Below, in pieces: positions 1 to 9,815 of a DNA stretch of 64,000 nt. The stretch covers positions 1 through 64,000 of the forward strand of contig WOUO01000003.1 in the NCBI GenBank assembly GCA_017139535.1. The letters are read 5' to 3'. The position numbers and the translations under genes were made by a program. Under the pieces are notes generated by a model. The model ran no database searches and was not told the origin of the DNA. It worked only from the letters and a program-made list of their open reading frames with translations. The stretch's first letter is position 1; each line of letters opens with the position of its first letter. The stretch comes from Trichocladium uniseriatum. Its lineage: Eukaryota; Ascomycota; Sordariomycetes; Sordariales; Chaetomiaceae.

Positions 1-2055
1 ACTATATAACTACTTATTAACTTTCTACTAGCTCTTTTATCTATAAGATTATCTAGTTACTTCTTAAAGTATCCTACCTTCTAGTTAGTATCCTCCTATA
101 CCCTCTATAAAGTAAGAAGTCCTTAAACGTAAGTATTGTCGATCTAGCGTCTTAGTATCTACTAAATCTCTCTTCTAACGCTAAAATCCACTATTCTTAT
201 TACAAAGCTTAGTACTAGGATAGTAATAAACCCTAAAATAGCTAAAGTATTGTAGGTAATCGCTACTAAACCTTTATTAACTTAGCTAAAGAAACGAATC
301 TCTAAAGACTAAGGGGTCTTCTCCTCTAAGTTACCTAGAGTTAAAAAGGTTTTATTATCCTCCTAACCTATCTTAACCTAGCCACTCTAAATAGTCGAGC
401 TCTAGCTAGAAGACGAAAGATTATTAAGTATATTGTTTAGTGATCTCCGGATATAGATTAGTATACACCTTTATACCTAATTTAGTCTTATCGGAGATAA
501 TAAGTACTAAAGTCCCTTTAGAATTCCTAGTTACTTTTATAATAATTAGTTTAGGCGCCTTTATACTACTAAGTAGTAAAATAGTAGTTTTATTATATAG
601 GAAGATTATAAGCCTTTACAAAGCTCGAGTCTAGTTATCTAGTTTAGACCTAAAGCGAAGCTCCTTCCTAATTAAGCTTCTATTTAAATAAGTATAAAAG
701 TATACCTAAATACTATACTACATTACTTAGATATCTCTAACTAAAGGAAGGAAGTGTTTGGGAAGCTAGAAGAAGGCGGCTTTAATAAACTATAGCTCAA
801 TGTCGACTTTAAGGGAGTATCTTATAGTTTTATATATAGCGAATGTTACTAGCCCCCTAGTTAGTGATCAATAAGGCTAGACCTCTACCTAGAGCTTCTC
901 TAAAAGAAGAATAAATCGATTAAGTAAAGAAGAAGATACCTATATACTACTTGCCCTCCCTCCCTCCTCTAGGGATTAGGGTCTTGTTAAGATTAAATAT
1001 ATACTTACTAAAAAAGCTCCGTAAAAACGCATTGAAAAATAAAATGAAATAGCCCTCCCTCTAATTAAGGGTCCCTTTGAACAGGTAACTTTTACTCTAG
1101 TTCAATATTATCGATACTACCTATCTTTAACTAGAAGGGGAATATAGATAGTAAGGACATTAACAAACTTATTAAGGCCTTCAATAAGATAAAGATCCAA
1201 TAGTAGTAAGCTAAGTAAGACTTCGTTAACAAGGTCCAAGCTCTATATATATTATTATTATTGTTCCTACACTAATATACCTAAGGGTATACTGGTCCTT
1301 CTACTATTATATATAAAGGAAACTATACCTTATAGGCCAGATAAAAACCCCCGTCTACCCTTAGACCTTCCTAACTAATTCCAACCTATTACAAAGGAAT
1401 AGAAGGCCTATAGCCTTCGAGGGCCTACTAGCCGTCCCCTATTTCTAGCTCTAGCTGTTTAGCTAGCCTATACTCTAGTAGCCGGCTAGAGTCCATTAGC
1501 TAGCCTAGAACCTTCCTTGCAGTACGTACGCTCTAGGCGCCTACCCCCTATAAAACGAGTTGTAGGTCCCGTTGTAACCTAATCTCACTAGACCTCCAGG
1601 GCCTTAAGCCTACTATAGGGCACCAAACTACTAAGTGCACTATTTCCCTTCCTTCCCTATACTTGCAACTAGGGGTATAGACCCCTAGGACCTTGGCCCT
1701 AAAAAGGAAGTCCTTAAGGCCTATATCCCATACGGGCTTAGGTTAGTAGGGAGCTTTAGGCCTTTGTAAGCCTATTATAACAGTTAAGGGCCTTGCTAGT
1801 AAAGAGGAGGGCTAGGAGTTCCTAGTCAGCTAGCCGGCTAGCTAGCTAGCTAGTTGACTAGCCCTCCTAGCCTCGCTTCCACTAGGCCTCTCAGGCTAGC
1901 TCCACTACTTCCTCAGTAGCTAGCTTCTTCCTACCCCTCCTCTACAACGCCCACTAGCCCACTGCGATAGTAGCCTTCTTAGTAGCTGTTAGCTCCTATA
2001 GCCCCGCTAGCCTCTTCCTACCCTTAGCTCCAAGCCTTCTTCCGAACCTTCTATA
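1..2055. repeat. RIP-degraded AT-rich repeat relic
   Basis: The first 120 bases contain no CA and no TG dinucleotide at all, and both stay rare to about 2.05 kb while TA, CTAG and TTAG abound. Loss of CpA/TpG on both strands is the classic product of repeat-induced point mutation in Pezizomycotina. A former coding frame can be traced near 1153-1250: its four in-frame stops (1201-1209 and 1216-1218) are TAG or TAA, exactly what C-to-T change makes from CAG/CAA codons. No intact transposase or polymerase domain remains, so the parent element cannot be named. Confidence 0.8.
1807..1867. repeat. Foldback (inverted repeat) inside the RIP region
   Basis: GGAGGGCTAG at 1807-1816 is matched by its reverse complement CTAGCCCTCC at 1858-1867. 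The pairing resumes further in (TCAGCTAGC against GCTAGTTGA) around a GCTA repeat core. The left arm carries a ten-base insertion, so the hairpin is imperfect. It may be a relic of a foldback element or of an LTR end. Confidence 0.5.
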
Positions 2056-2642
2056 GATCTTGTTGCAAGCTTCTGAGACAAGCTGTTCCAGGGGTATCTT
2101 CGAGGCCTCCGGGCTATCCCTGGGCTATAGTACAGGGGACTGTATCCTTGCCTCGAAGTCGGCTAGTGTTAGGGGACAGGGAGTCGTCGAAGAAGATGTC
2201 AGCCCGCAAGACTTAGAGAAGATGAATTACTGGCGCAGTTGCTGGGAAACACTGTTGATTGTCTCCTGAACCTAAAATGAAGAAACTGATCCTTAGGGAT
2301 CAGAGTCCCTTCCTGCAGCGCGGGTCTCCAATCCCGCATATGTACAAAGGATCTCAGGGCGACTGTCGTACGTCACCCCTTCGTCATCGAATCACTATAT
2401 TCCCGGAACGTGCCATGACAGCTAGCCTCTTGTTAAGGTATAGGTCTAGTGGTAGTAGACTCCCTTATTATCTTACTATAGTTATAGCAAAATAGTACTA
2501 TAATAAACTCCTCTATTCCTATAAGGTATTACTATAGGTAAATAGACTAAGAGAGTAGTTAAAACATAGTATAGTATGCGAATAGACTATGTCCATAATA
2601 GATGCAAATTGTACTAATATTGTGAGATGCCTTAGTATATAT
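2056..2642. other. Non-RIPed island followed by AT-rich flank; no gene seen
   Basis: From about 2056 to 2440 base composition returns to normal, with CA and TG common. AT-rich, CA/TG-poor sequence then resumes to the element at 2643. The island holds two short open frames (2060-2269 and 2259-2495) but neither resembles a known protein. A stretch under 400 bp would be below the usual RIP detection length. Confidence 0.45.
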
Positions 2643-2903
2643 AAGGTGCTAGGGTTACAAAGGTTAAATGTTTACCTGCTAAGCTAGCGGTGCGCAAGGG
2701 AGATTCAGCTACTAAGAGAGTGGGAAGTTAGGTTGGAAGTCGGGTCCGGGCGGAAAAGGAGGTCCAGAAAAAGCAGGGGCTTCAAACCGAAGTCACTTTC
2801 ATATGGAAAGTGCTAGAAAGGTAACCTGACGAGGTGGCTCGCTTGGCTAGCGCTGGCCCCCCGGGTTACTTACGAGATTTAACCTTTGTAACCCCGGCAC
2901 CTT
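2643..2903. mobile_element. MITE-like element, 261 bp, with 27-bp terminal inverted repeats
   Basis: The left end (from 2643) begins AAGGTGCTAGGGTTACAAAG and continues GTTAAAT. The reverse complement of the right end (to 2903) matches it at 25 of 27 positions. The two differences are C/T and G/A transitions, as RIP would give. The inside (about 200 bp) is GC-richer than the flanks and has no useful open frame, so this is a non-autonomous DNA element. I could not identify a clear target-site duplication, so the superfamily is open. Confidence 0.6.
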
Positions 2904-3581
2904 GTAAGTAAGCTCTACTTTGTAAAAAAAAAGTTAGAAGACTTTCATTTGCTAGCAAGATTATATAGTGAGCGAAGTCATAGAATTTTAATTCAAATTA
3001 GCATTAGACTTCAAATCAACATACCCGACTACTCGCCTAAGCGAGAAGTCGGAATGGCGTTTTTTTAAGCCCCAACGAATAGACCGTTGTGTATAACCTT
3101 TTCAATGTCTTGGAAGGTAGGGCGCGGGTCCGTGAGACCGGGATTCCGAAAGCGGCTAGTCACTTATTCTAGGTGATTTGTAACTCTGTACATGCAGAGC
3201 GGATATACCCGCAACGCTCCGTGTGGGGACAAGTATCGAATTGTGCAGGGGGGCAATCAAATCTTGGCACAGGTTTCTGTATGCATTCATTCGCGCGTCG
3301 ACGCCTGCACCGCCAACATTGTCCTCATTTGGTCCATCAGAGGTAGGTACCAGCTTGGCGCTAAGTAGTCGTCGTCGCACACATTTCGGGTCGCCGGCGA
3401 CGGCCTATCTCGATTGATTGTTTAACTAATGTGTTGCTGGTTAGGGATTCGCTCCGGTTCTCAGATATCCACGCCGCGCTGCATTGCGAACAAACCGCAC
3501 CTGGCATCCCTCTGGTCGCCCACACCCGTTTCGAAAAGCAGTCGAGTTTCTACGGCGACGCCTCCGGCTCGCTTTTTGAGG
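2904..3581. other. Intergenic, 5' region of the deubiquitinase gene
   Basis: Composition changes from AT-rich (to about 3.05 kb) to GC-rich. A T7 run at 3060-3066 is the only simple tract. The frame of the next gene is open upstream to 3429, but that extension precedes the expected membrane-anchor start and is treated as leader. No RNA gene or promoter element is recognisable. Confidence 0.4.
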
Positions 3582-5444
3582 ATGCCCGATAAAACCCTCA
3601 GGGTGGTTACCTACGCTGCCGGAGCCTCTCTCGCGGCAGTCACTCTGATTTACGTCTTTGGCCCGACCTACTTCCTTGACAGCGGCCCGTCTAGTTCGCC
3701 GAGCGGCCCCTTCTCGTCCCGAAAGAAAGGTGTTGTAGGGCTTTCCAACCCAGCAAACGACTGCTTCATAAACTCGGTGCTGCAGGCGCTCGCCGGGCTA
3801 GGTGATCTTCGCCTCTACCTGATTCGGGAGATACACCGCCGCGGTCTTGATGCACCCGTATACGCACGACCCGTCCCGCCTGGTGCATTGGCCGGGGACG
3901 AATCGGGGGCTGTTTCGCTCCGAGTCAGCAAAGACACGCCTGACTGGAAGCTAGAGGGGCTGCAGAAGGGCAGCGTCACTAAGAGCTTGAAGGACATCCT
4001 GGACGCCTTGAACGAGCGGCCGATATACAAGAAGACCATCTCTGCTGCACCGTTTCTAGCGGCCCTAGAAGAGGCGTTTCGGCAGCGGATCAGCCGGCAG
4101 CAACAGGATGCCCAAGAATTCTTGCAGGTGGTGGCCGAGAGGCTCTGCGACGAGTATCATGCGGGCCGCAGGGCTCGACAGTTTGCCACACAAACCGCAG
4201 CTCTCAGCACAGGGGCTGTGCGAAATGAGAAGGGCGAGAAGCAGGAGGAGGACGAGGAAGAGGGTTTTCCCCTAGAAGGCCGGGTTGAGTCACAAATTGA
4301 GTGCTTGACTTGCGGGTTCAAACCACGACCCACCAAATCAACGTTTTGTACCCTGACGCTCAACGTGCCTCGAGTCTCATCGACGACTCTGGGCGCGTGT
4401 TTCGACGGAATGTTCAAGACCGAGCACATCGATGACTTCAGGTGTGAAAACTGCCGCCTCCTACACGCCGTGGCTTTCTTCGAGTCCGAGATGCAGCGAT
4501 GCTCATCCGAGACCGCCAGAGCGGAGGCGCAGGCAGCCGTCGAGAAGCTCCGGCTCGCCATCAACACAGACCCCGAGAAAGCACTAGAAGACGTCGTGTT
4601 CCCCGAGCTTCGTCATGCACCCAAGCGCAAGATAGCGCGGCATATTCGGTTGACTGGATTTCCCAAGGTCTTGGCTATCCACCTGTCAAGGTCTATATTC
4701 GATGCCGGCCACTTGTCGCTGAAGAACTCCGCCAAGGTTGCTTTTCCAGAGCACTTGCCGCTAGGCGGTCTTCTCCAGCAGCGGAAATACAAGCTCCTTG
4801 GCGTAGTGACGCACAAAGGCAACCACCACAGTGGGCACTACGAGTCTTTTCGGCGCCAAAACACGCACACGCCCTTCTCCAACCCGAGTACATTCCAAGC
4901 CTCGGGGGCATACAGCAGGACTGCTAGTCCTGCCTCAACACCCCGACTCGAGGCCCAGCGCCAGGACTCAGATGGGGCGAGTGCCCCGACTCCGCCACAA
5001 GATACCTTGACCCACGAATCTGAGGCCAGCCCATCGCCGCTTTCCTCTGATTTTGTTGTTGTTCCCGGCGCGAGCCGTACCGACGCATCCTGCATAGGCA
5101 CAGGCAGCGAGGCCATTACTACAGAGCGTCCCTCGGTAGCGCCCTCTTCGGGAGTCAAGGATAGACTCACGGTTAGCCCGGGATCAGTCGCGTCTTCTTC
5201 GGGTTTGAGCTCCCTCAAAGTTCCCTCAGAGCCCCGACCCCAGGTTCGCAATCCCGGGCTTGCCAATGGCCGGATACAACCAACACACCGTGCGCCAGCT
5301 CCCCGGTCTAAGGAGAGGAAGCAACAGACGCGCTGGTGGCGTATCAGCGACGACAAAGTCAAGGAAGCCAGCACTCGCGATGTACTGGGCATGCAGCGGG
5401 AGGTGTATCTGCTGTTCTATGAGCTCGAAACGCAGAGTTTGTAG
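3582..5444 (+). CDS. UBP16: Ubiquitin carboxyl-terminal hydrolase, UBP16/USP30-like
   Basis: A cysteine deubiquitinase of the USP (peptidase C19) family, 620 residues, one exon. Residues 7-31 form a hydrophobic segment ending in VFGPTYFL, a probable N-terminal membrane anchor as in yeast Ubp16 (mitochondrial outer membrane). The Cys box GLSNPANDCFINSVLQAL places the nucleophile at C61, and the His box GNHHSGHYESF lies near residue 420. Two CxxC pairs between the boxes (CLTCGF, CENCRLL) suggest the usual USP zinc finger. A long Ser/Pro-rich insertion separates the His box from the last conserved stretch (RWWRISDDKV), which is common in fungal orthologues. The start at 3582 was chosen because it directly precedes the membrane segment; an upstream in-frame ATG at 3429 would add 51 low-complexity residues. 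The catalytic family is clear; mitochondrial location is inferred. Confidence 0.88.
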   Translation: MPDKTLRVVTYAAGASLAAVTLIYVFGPTYFLDSGPSSSPSGPFSSRKKGVVGLSNPANDCFINSVLQALAGLGDLRLYLIREIHRRGLDAPVYARPVPPGALAGDESGAVSLRVSKDTPDWKLEGLQKGSVTKSLKDILDALNERPIYKKTISAAPFLAALEEAFRQRISRQQQDAQEFLQVVAERLCDEYHAGRRARQFATQTAALSTGAVRNEKGEKQEEDEEEGFPLEGRVESQIECLTCGFKPRPTKSTFCTLTLNVPRVSSTTLGACFDGMFKTEHIDDFRCENCRLLHAVAFFESEMQRCSSETARAEAQAAVEKLRLAINTDPEKALEDVVFPELRHAPKRKIARHIRLTGFPKVLAIHLSRSIFDAGHLSLKNSAKVAFPEHLPLGGLLQQRKYKLLGVVTHKGNHHSGHYESFRRQNTHTPFSNPSTFQASGAYSRTASPASTPRLEAQRQDSDGASAPTPPQDTLTHESEASPSPLSSDFVVVPGASRTDASCIGTGSEAITTERPSVAPSSGVKDRLTVSPGSVASSSGLSSLKVPSEPRPQVRNPGLANGRIQPTHRAPAPRSKERKQQTRWWRISDDKVKEASTRDVLGMQREVYLLFYELETQSL

Positions 5445-5832
5445 CGTTGGGACCCCCGCTGGAAGCTCATCCGTCGTATGCTGAACAGTGCAGGACCATA
5501 CGAGGTATCCCGTACATTTTAAAATGTAAGGAGTGAGTGCCGAATTGGTGAGACACATGCGTAACTTCAGCACACGTATTCAAAGCACGTACATTCGAAG
5601 CACATCACTCACCTAGCATGAGACAAATTGGCATGATAGGACGGTAATTCAACTCTCTGGAACCTAGATACCAGGCGAGGTATTTCCAAACAAGGTGCGA
5701 TGCGCGCGGTTACTTTCGTGGTAGTCCTGGATAGTGACCAGTTAATTGAATGTCACCGTTTCTTGCCTCTATCTACCAGCTGAGCCCCCTCGAGGCCGCC
5801 ATCACCGCCAGTCCTAGCGAGGTATGAATGTA
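5445..5832. other. Convergent 3' intergenic region with a perfect 16-bp palindrome
   Basis: The deubiquitinase and the oxysterol-binding gene end toward each other here. TACATTTTAAAATGTA at 5513-5528 is a perfect palindrome about 70 bp past the first stop codon. Its AT core could serve 3' processing on both strands, but that is inference. Confidence 0.35.
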
Positions 5833-7245
5833 TCACTGGCCTAATAACTCCCTCACCAATTTGTTGGTATCTTCTTCGCTCAGGGGAGGCTCATCGTGCG
5901 CCTTTGCCGCCTTTGCCGAGTCAAACCGCCACAGACCACCTGTCTTATCAGCGTCGCCATGCTCGGCCAGACTCACAGCCGGCCCCAGGCTCGTGAGGAC
6001 CGGGTCAGGGACATCATCTCGGGCAGTGAAGTACCGACGTTGCCAAGTGTGACCTTCGGCCCTCTCCTTGGCCCGCATTTCACGCTGGGCGTTCTCGATT
6101 TTGCTCTTCTCCTGACTGACGGTGTCAAGATCACTTTTCGCGATGGCGGCCGCCACCTTTGCCCAGGCCCGCCTTGACTCGAGGGGGTGTTGATTCTCGA
6201 TGGGCGCGACAATGAGCTGGCTCGGGGGCACCTGGGACGGATCCCACGTGTCGACGAGGCTGCTCTTGCTGTTGTACTTGGCAGCACCAGAGTGTATCTC
6301 GAATGTCTTGGTCCACTGGCCCGATACATTGAAGAGCACGTCCTTTTCCTTGCCCGTAGGGTGTAGGATAGCGGTAAACGAGTTCTTCTTGCCGGAAAGC
6401 CATCCCTTTCCACTGTAGTCGATCTTGGCAGTGAAGCCGGTGGACGAGGTGATGTACGTGCTGCCGTCCAACTCAATGAAAGGCGAGCCGAAGATGAGTC
6501 CTTCGATGTGCAGGGACGGGAGTGTGATCAGATACGTGTCGCAATCGCTAGAGGATGGCACCGGGATAGTGAGCACGGCATGGCCTATCTGCTTGATGTT
6601 GATCGTTTTGGAGAAGGATGCCTTTTGCGCGTTGTATCCCTCCAGCCGGACACCAGTGGGGAGATTCGTGATGTTGTAAGCGGTCGCAGGTGGGTGATGG
6701 CTGTGGCACATGGTGTCAGCAGAGTCTCGGGGTGCCGGGAGAGGGGGTTGTTGGGGCCTACACTTGGAGGCAGCACTAACCTGACTTGTTCACTGATCAG
6801 CTCGGTTGTCCCGGCTTCGTCCTCCCATTTCCCGAGAAAGAGCTCGCCCAGGAAAGGGTTCAACGGCTTCTTCTCGTTGCCATATTGCTCGCTTCGGCTT
6901 GCGTATTGCTGCTTCAGGGTGGTCAAAAACCACTTCAGCACCAGAACCGCCCTCTTGGCGGGGTCGGACTCCTTGGCAGGGGCGGCGAAGACGGAGGGAT
7001 GCTCGCACCAGTACGAGCTGAACTCGGTCAAGCTGGTGGACGAAAGGATAAAGGGAGGCGCAGTGAGACTGGAAAGGTCCCCGTTGAAAGATGCGATGGA
7101 CTGAACCGGCGAATGCGAGTTAGCGAGAGCACGCCGAGATCTACCACAGTGCGGTCAAAGCCCGAAGGATGGAGTCGCAGACCTTAAGGAAAGCGCCCCA
7201 GCTGCTTCCCCCTGCAGCCTGCTGCGGTGGTGTTGCAGACTCCAT
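5833..7245 (-). CDS. KES1: Oxysterol-binding protein, KES1/OSH4 type
   Basis: A sterol/PI4P exchange protein of about 416 residues made of the bare lipid-binding domain, without PH or ankyrin parts, like yeast Osh4/Kes1. It is encoded by three exons: 7245-7183, 7100-6781 and 6700-5833. Exon 1 encodes a short leader ending SSWGAFLK. Exon 2 continues SIASFNGDLSSL and reaches LNPFLGELFLGKW. The family fingerprint EQVSHHPP (residues about 125-132) is created only by joining exons 2 and 3. The intron 1 donor is GTCTGC, weaker than usual, but phase and family alignment support it, and GCTAAC stands before its acceptor. The C-terminal helix region (REMRAKERAEG, WQRRYFTARDD) is typical of Osh4. With STT4 at 45-51 kb making PI4P, two players in the same lipid exchange circuit lie in this window, though 38 kb apart. 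Confidence 0.9.
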
Positions 7246-7907
7246 GGCCGTTGCTGGTTCGTTGTGGTCGGGCGGGCTGCAATATCCCTCTGTTGGGCGA
7301 CTTGGCTGACGGGCAAAATGCGGGACCGGCGTGTGTATACCTCGGCCGCGAGACGGGGGAATAGGAGCACGCGGTAGCTAGGTGATTCGGGTTGGTGCAA
7401 GGGGGGTTCTGGGCGCACGGCTTCGGCTGCGCGTTGCTTAGGCACTAGGTTTTGTTGGCTCGGGGTCGAGTTGTGTTTCTTGTAGGAGACCCCTTAAATG
7501 CTGGAGCGAGGATCGTAGAAGCAACTTCCAAGTTGGAGCAGGGTGTGGGGCTGGGTGGGATGGCGGGGCAAGGGGAGTTCCAAGGTTTGGCGGGGTTCCA
7601 GGTTTGGGTCTTGGGATGGACATCAGGCCCCTGCTTGGCATGTGTGAGAGAAGCACAGGCCAGCCAACCGTCTGACTGAAACAAGTGCAAAGCACGGGCA
7701 AACTAGGACGTTTTTGGAGGTATTGCGTAAACCATCTTGTCACGGCTTTGAGGTTTTGATGTATTCCGTACAAAAGCGCGGGCATCCTTCCACCTCAAGC
7801 CATTCAACTGAGCCCATATTCTCTGCATATTAATCGATAGGTACTTCGTACGGAGTATCGATCCCGCAGACACCGATGCAGAGGTCGAGTCATCCACCAC
7901 CAGGGCA
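7246..7907. other. Intergenic; includes a near-palindromic TACTTCGTACGGAGTA
   Basis: Between two minus-strand genes: upstream of KES1 and downstream of the oxidoreductase. TACTTCGTACGGAGTA at 7842-7857 is palindromic except for one base pair. Very similar 16-mers built on TACTCCGTA are, to my recollection, frequent in Pezizomycotina intergenic DNA. No gene seen. Confidence 0.4.
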
Positions 7908-9619
7908 TCAGGCTGTTACCTGGCCTAATCGGCCCTGGACTTCGGCTGCCCACCATTCGGGCCAATCGACCACCTTCTTGCCCAGTCGCGCGGCCTCTGC
8001 GCAGAACACCATGGCATGGCTACGGATGACCTCTTCCAGAGTGCAGCCGACCAGCTCCCTCTGCGCTCTGTCGGTGGACCAGCCGTGGTTTTTGACCTTG
8101 TCAACCGCGAGGACGAATTGGCGGGTCAAGCCTATATCCCCCCCACCGTGCCCCAGGCTCTCGATATCAGGATGATGGACAGTCGTCTGGCCAGTACGGA
8201 AATCCTCGACGGTGATGGTCGTAGAGTCGGCGAATATTTCGCCGTCGTCCCCATATAGATGCGTGTATCGCTCGCAGATTCTCTTGGTTTGAGCAACCAT
8301 GTGGAAGACAGCCGTCTTGGCATTGCGGCCGCGGAGTGAACTAGGCGATGACGACGAATGCTGGACTGCGCTCGCGTCCATCGAGGGCAGCGGGTCGTCA
8401 TCCCAGCTCATCGTGACCACCTGCTCGTCGACCACGTCGTTGTCGCTCTCGAAAACACACCTGCCAAACCAGTTTCGCCGAGAAATCTGCGAGTCCGGCG
8501 TGTCCGCATCGTAGTCCTTTGCCAGCTCAGAAACCAAGGCGGCCCTCGCCTCCGCCTCGCTCCCGTAGGACTCGATGTCCGGCAGAACAATACTCACAGG
8601 CCACCGTTTGTTGCCCGAGCCAAGGCCACCGAGCTCCTTGCCAACGTAGATGCGCTTTGCCGAGTACTTGCAAGACTCTTCGATGGGGCATGACAGGCAG
8701 TTGGTGGCAGCGCCAGCCCCTGCCGGTTTTCGGCTCCGCTTGAAGTGCTGCAGCGAACCGGTGCTGGTGACGGTGGATGGCAGATGGGGCGGCGGATGGT
8801 CCGGGGCCGAGCAATCCACGGGCGAGCACAACAACCACAACAAGATATCGATGTCGTGGCAGCTCTTGGTGAGTAGGCTCGGGGCCGAAGTGCTCTCACG
8901 GCGCCTAGGCGACTCCTGTTAGTGACAATTTCGTTCTCTTGCCCAAACGACACGTACCAGTTCCCGCGAACATAGCTGTGAGTGAAGTGCCACCACCCAA
9001 CGGGCTCTGTGTGAACGACCGACATGATGTCGCCGATGACGCGGTCTTGTAGGACCAGCTTGCGGAGCAACATATTGTGCGGGCTATAACGCAGAACGTG
9101 GCCGATGGAGAATACCGCCTGCTGGTGCCCAGCGACCTTGTTGGCCTGCAGGGCGCCGTACATTTCGATGCAATCCTCGAGCGTGGTTGCCAGCGGCTTT
9201 TCGCACATGATATGCAACCCGCCCAGCCTGGCCAGCTCAACAACTACTTCTCGGTGCATCTCATCCAAGACGCAGACAAAGACGGCGTCTACACCAGGGG
9301 GGACGTCTTTCTCTCCCGCCTGGACTCGAGCCCGGCGTCGAGTCTCATAAGCAATGAATTCGCGCCAGTCTGTGAAAACGGCGCCGTCGGGCGGCGGCAC
9401 CCCGGCGCCCCATATCGCCGTCTCACCGAGGTGGTTCCTCTTGTAGTCGTCTGGCTCAGCGACGGCGGCCACTACGCCGTGGCCTGATGATATCACGGAC
9501 CGGGCATATGTACGTCCTCGTGAACCCGCGCCGATAATTAGAATCCGTGGTGGGTTTGCCGAGGGTCCGCTGCGTGCCGGTTGTTCTTTTGCGCCAGCTA
9601 GGTTCTCGGTAGATGACAT
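7908..9619 (-). CDS. Gfo/Idh/MocA-family NAD(P)-dependent oxidoreductase
   Basis: About 552 residues from two exons, 9619-8958 and 8904-7908. A Rossmann fold opens with ILIIGAGSRGR (residues 26-36), and the family motif CEKPLATT follows near residue 145. The C-terminal part holds a Cys-rich segment (NCLSCPIEESCKYSA) seen in a subset of these enzymes. The substrate is not deducible; relatives act on sugars, inositols and related polyols. The 53-nt intron starts GTACGT. The correct acceptor is CTAG ending at 8905, giving GNWRRESTSAPSLLTKS. An earlier AG directly after the branch site CACTAAC would shift the frame and truncate the protein about 120 codons later. An 18-base G run (C in the mRNA sense) lies only 14 nt upstream of the ATG. 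Family assignment is firm; reaction unknown. Confidence 0.85.
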
Positions 9620-9633
9620 GGTCGTGGCAAAAA

Positions 9634-9722
9634 GGGGGGGGGGGGGGGGGGCAAAAGGGACGAAATCGAGTCCCTAGTCTTAAGGGGGGGGATAGGAAGT
9701 GGGTGGTGTGGCGGTGCCGGGA

Positions 9723-9783
<61 letters not shown>

Positions 9784-9815
9784 AAAGGGACGAAATCGAG
9801 TCCCTAGTCTTAAGA
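9634..9815. repeat. Poly-G tracts alternating with a 33-bp direct repeat containing a hairpin
   Basis: G18 (9634-9651) is followed by a 33-bp unit starting CAAAAGGGACGAAATCGAG at 9652 and ending in TCTTAAG. Then come G8, 31 bp of unrelated sequence, G58 (9724-9781), and the same 33-bp unit again at 9782-9814. Each unit contains AGGGAC-GAAATCGA-GTCCCT, a six-pair stem with an eight-base loop. ATAGGAAG follows a few bases after each copy, so the duplication is slightly longer than the identical core. A 58-base G run is exceptional in a fungal genome; it could form quadruplexes or reflect an assembly problem. It overlaps the presumed 5' leader/promoter of the adjacent oxidoreductase. Confidence 0.75.

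Noticed and set aside
2060..2495. Two short frames in the non-RIPed island
   Set aside because: No recognisable domain, and they overlap in different frames; likely chance.
3429..3581. Upstream start for the deubiquitinase
   Set aside because: It adds 51 low-complexity residues before a membrane anchor that normally begins near the N-terminus.
9652..9684. tRNA T-arm-like GGGAC...GTCCC in the duplicated unit
   Set aside because: On the minus strand the loop contains TCGATTT, but the rest of a tRNA (A box, anticodon arm, acceptor stem) is absent.
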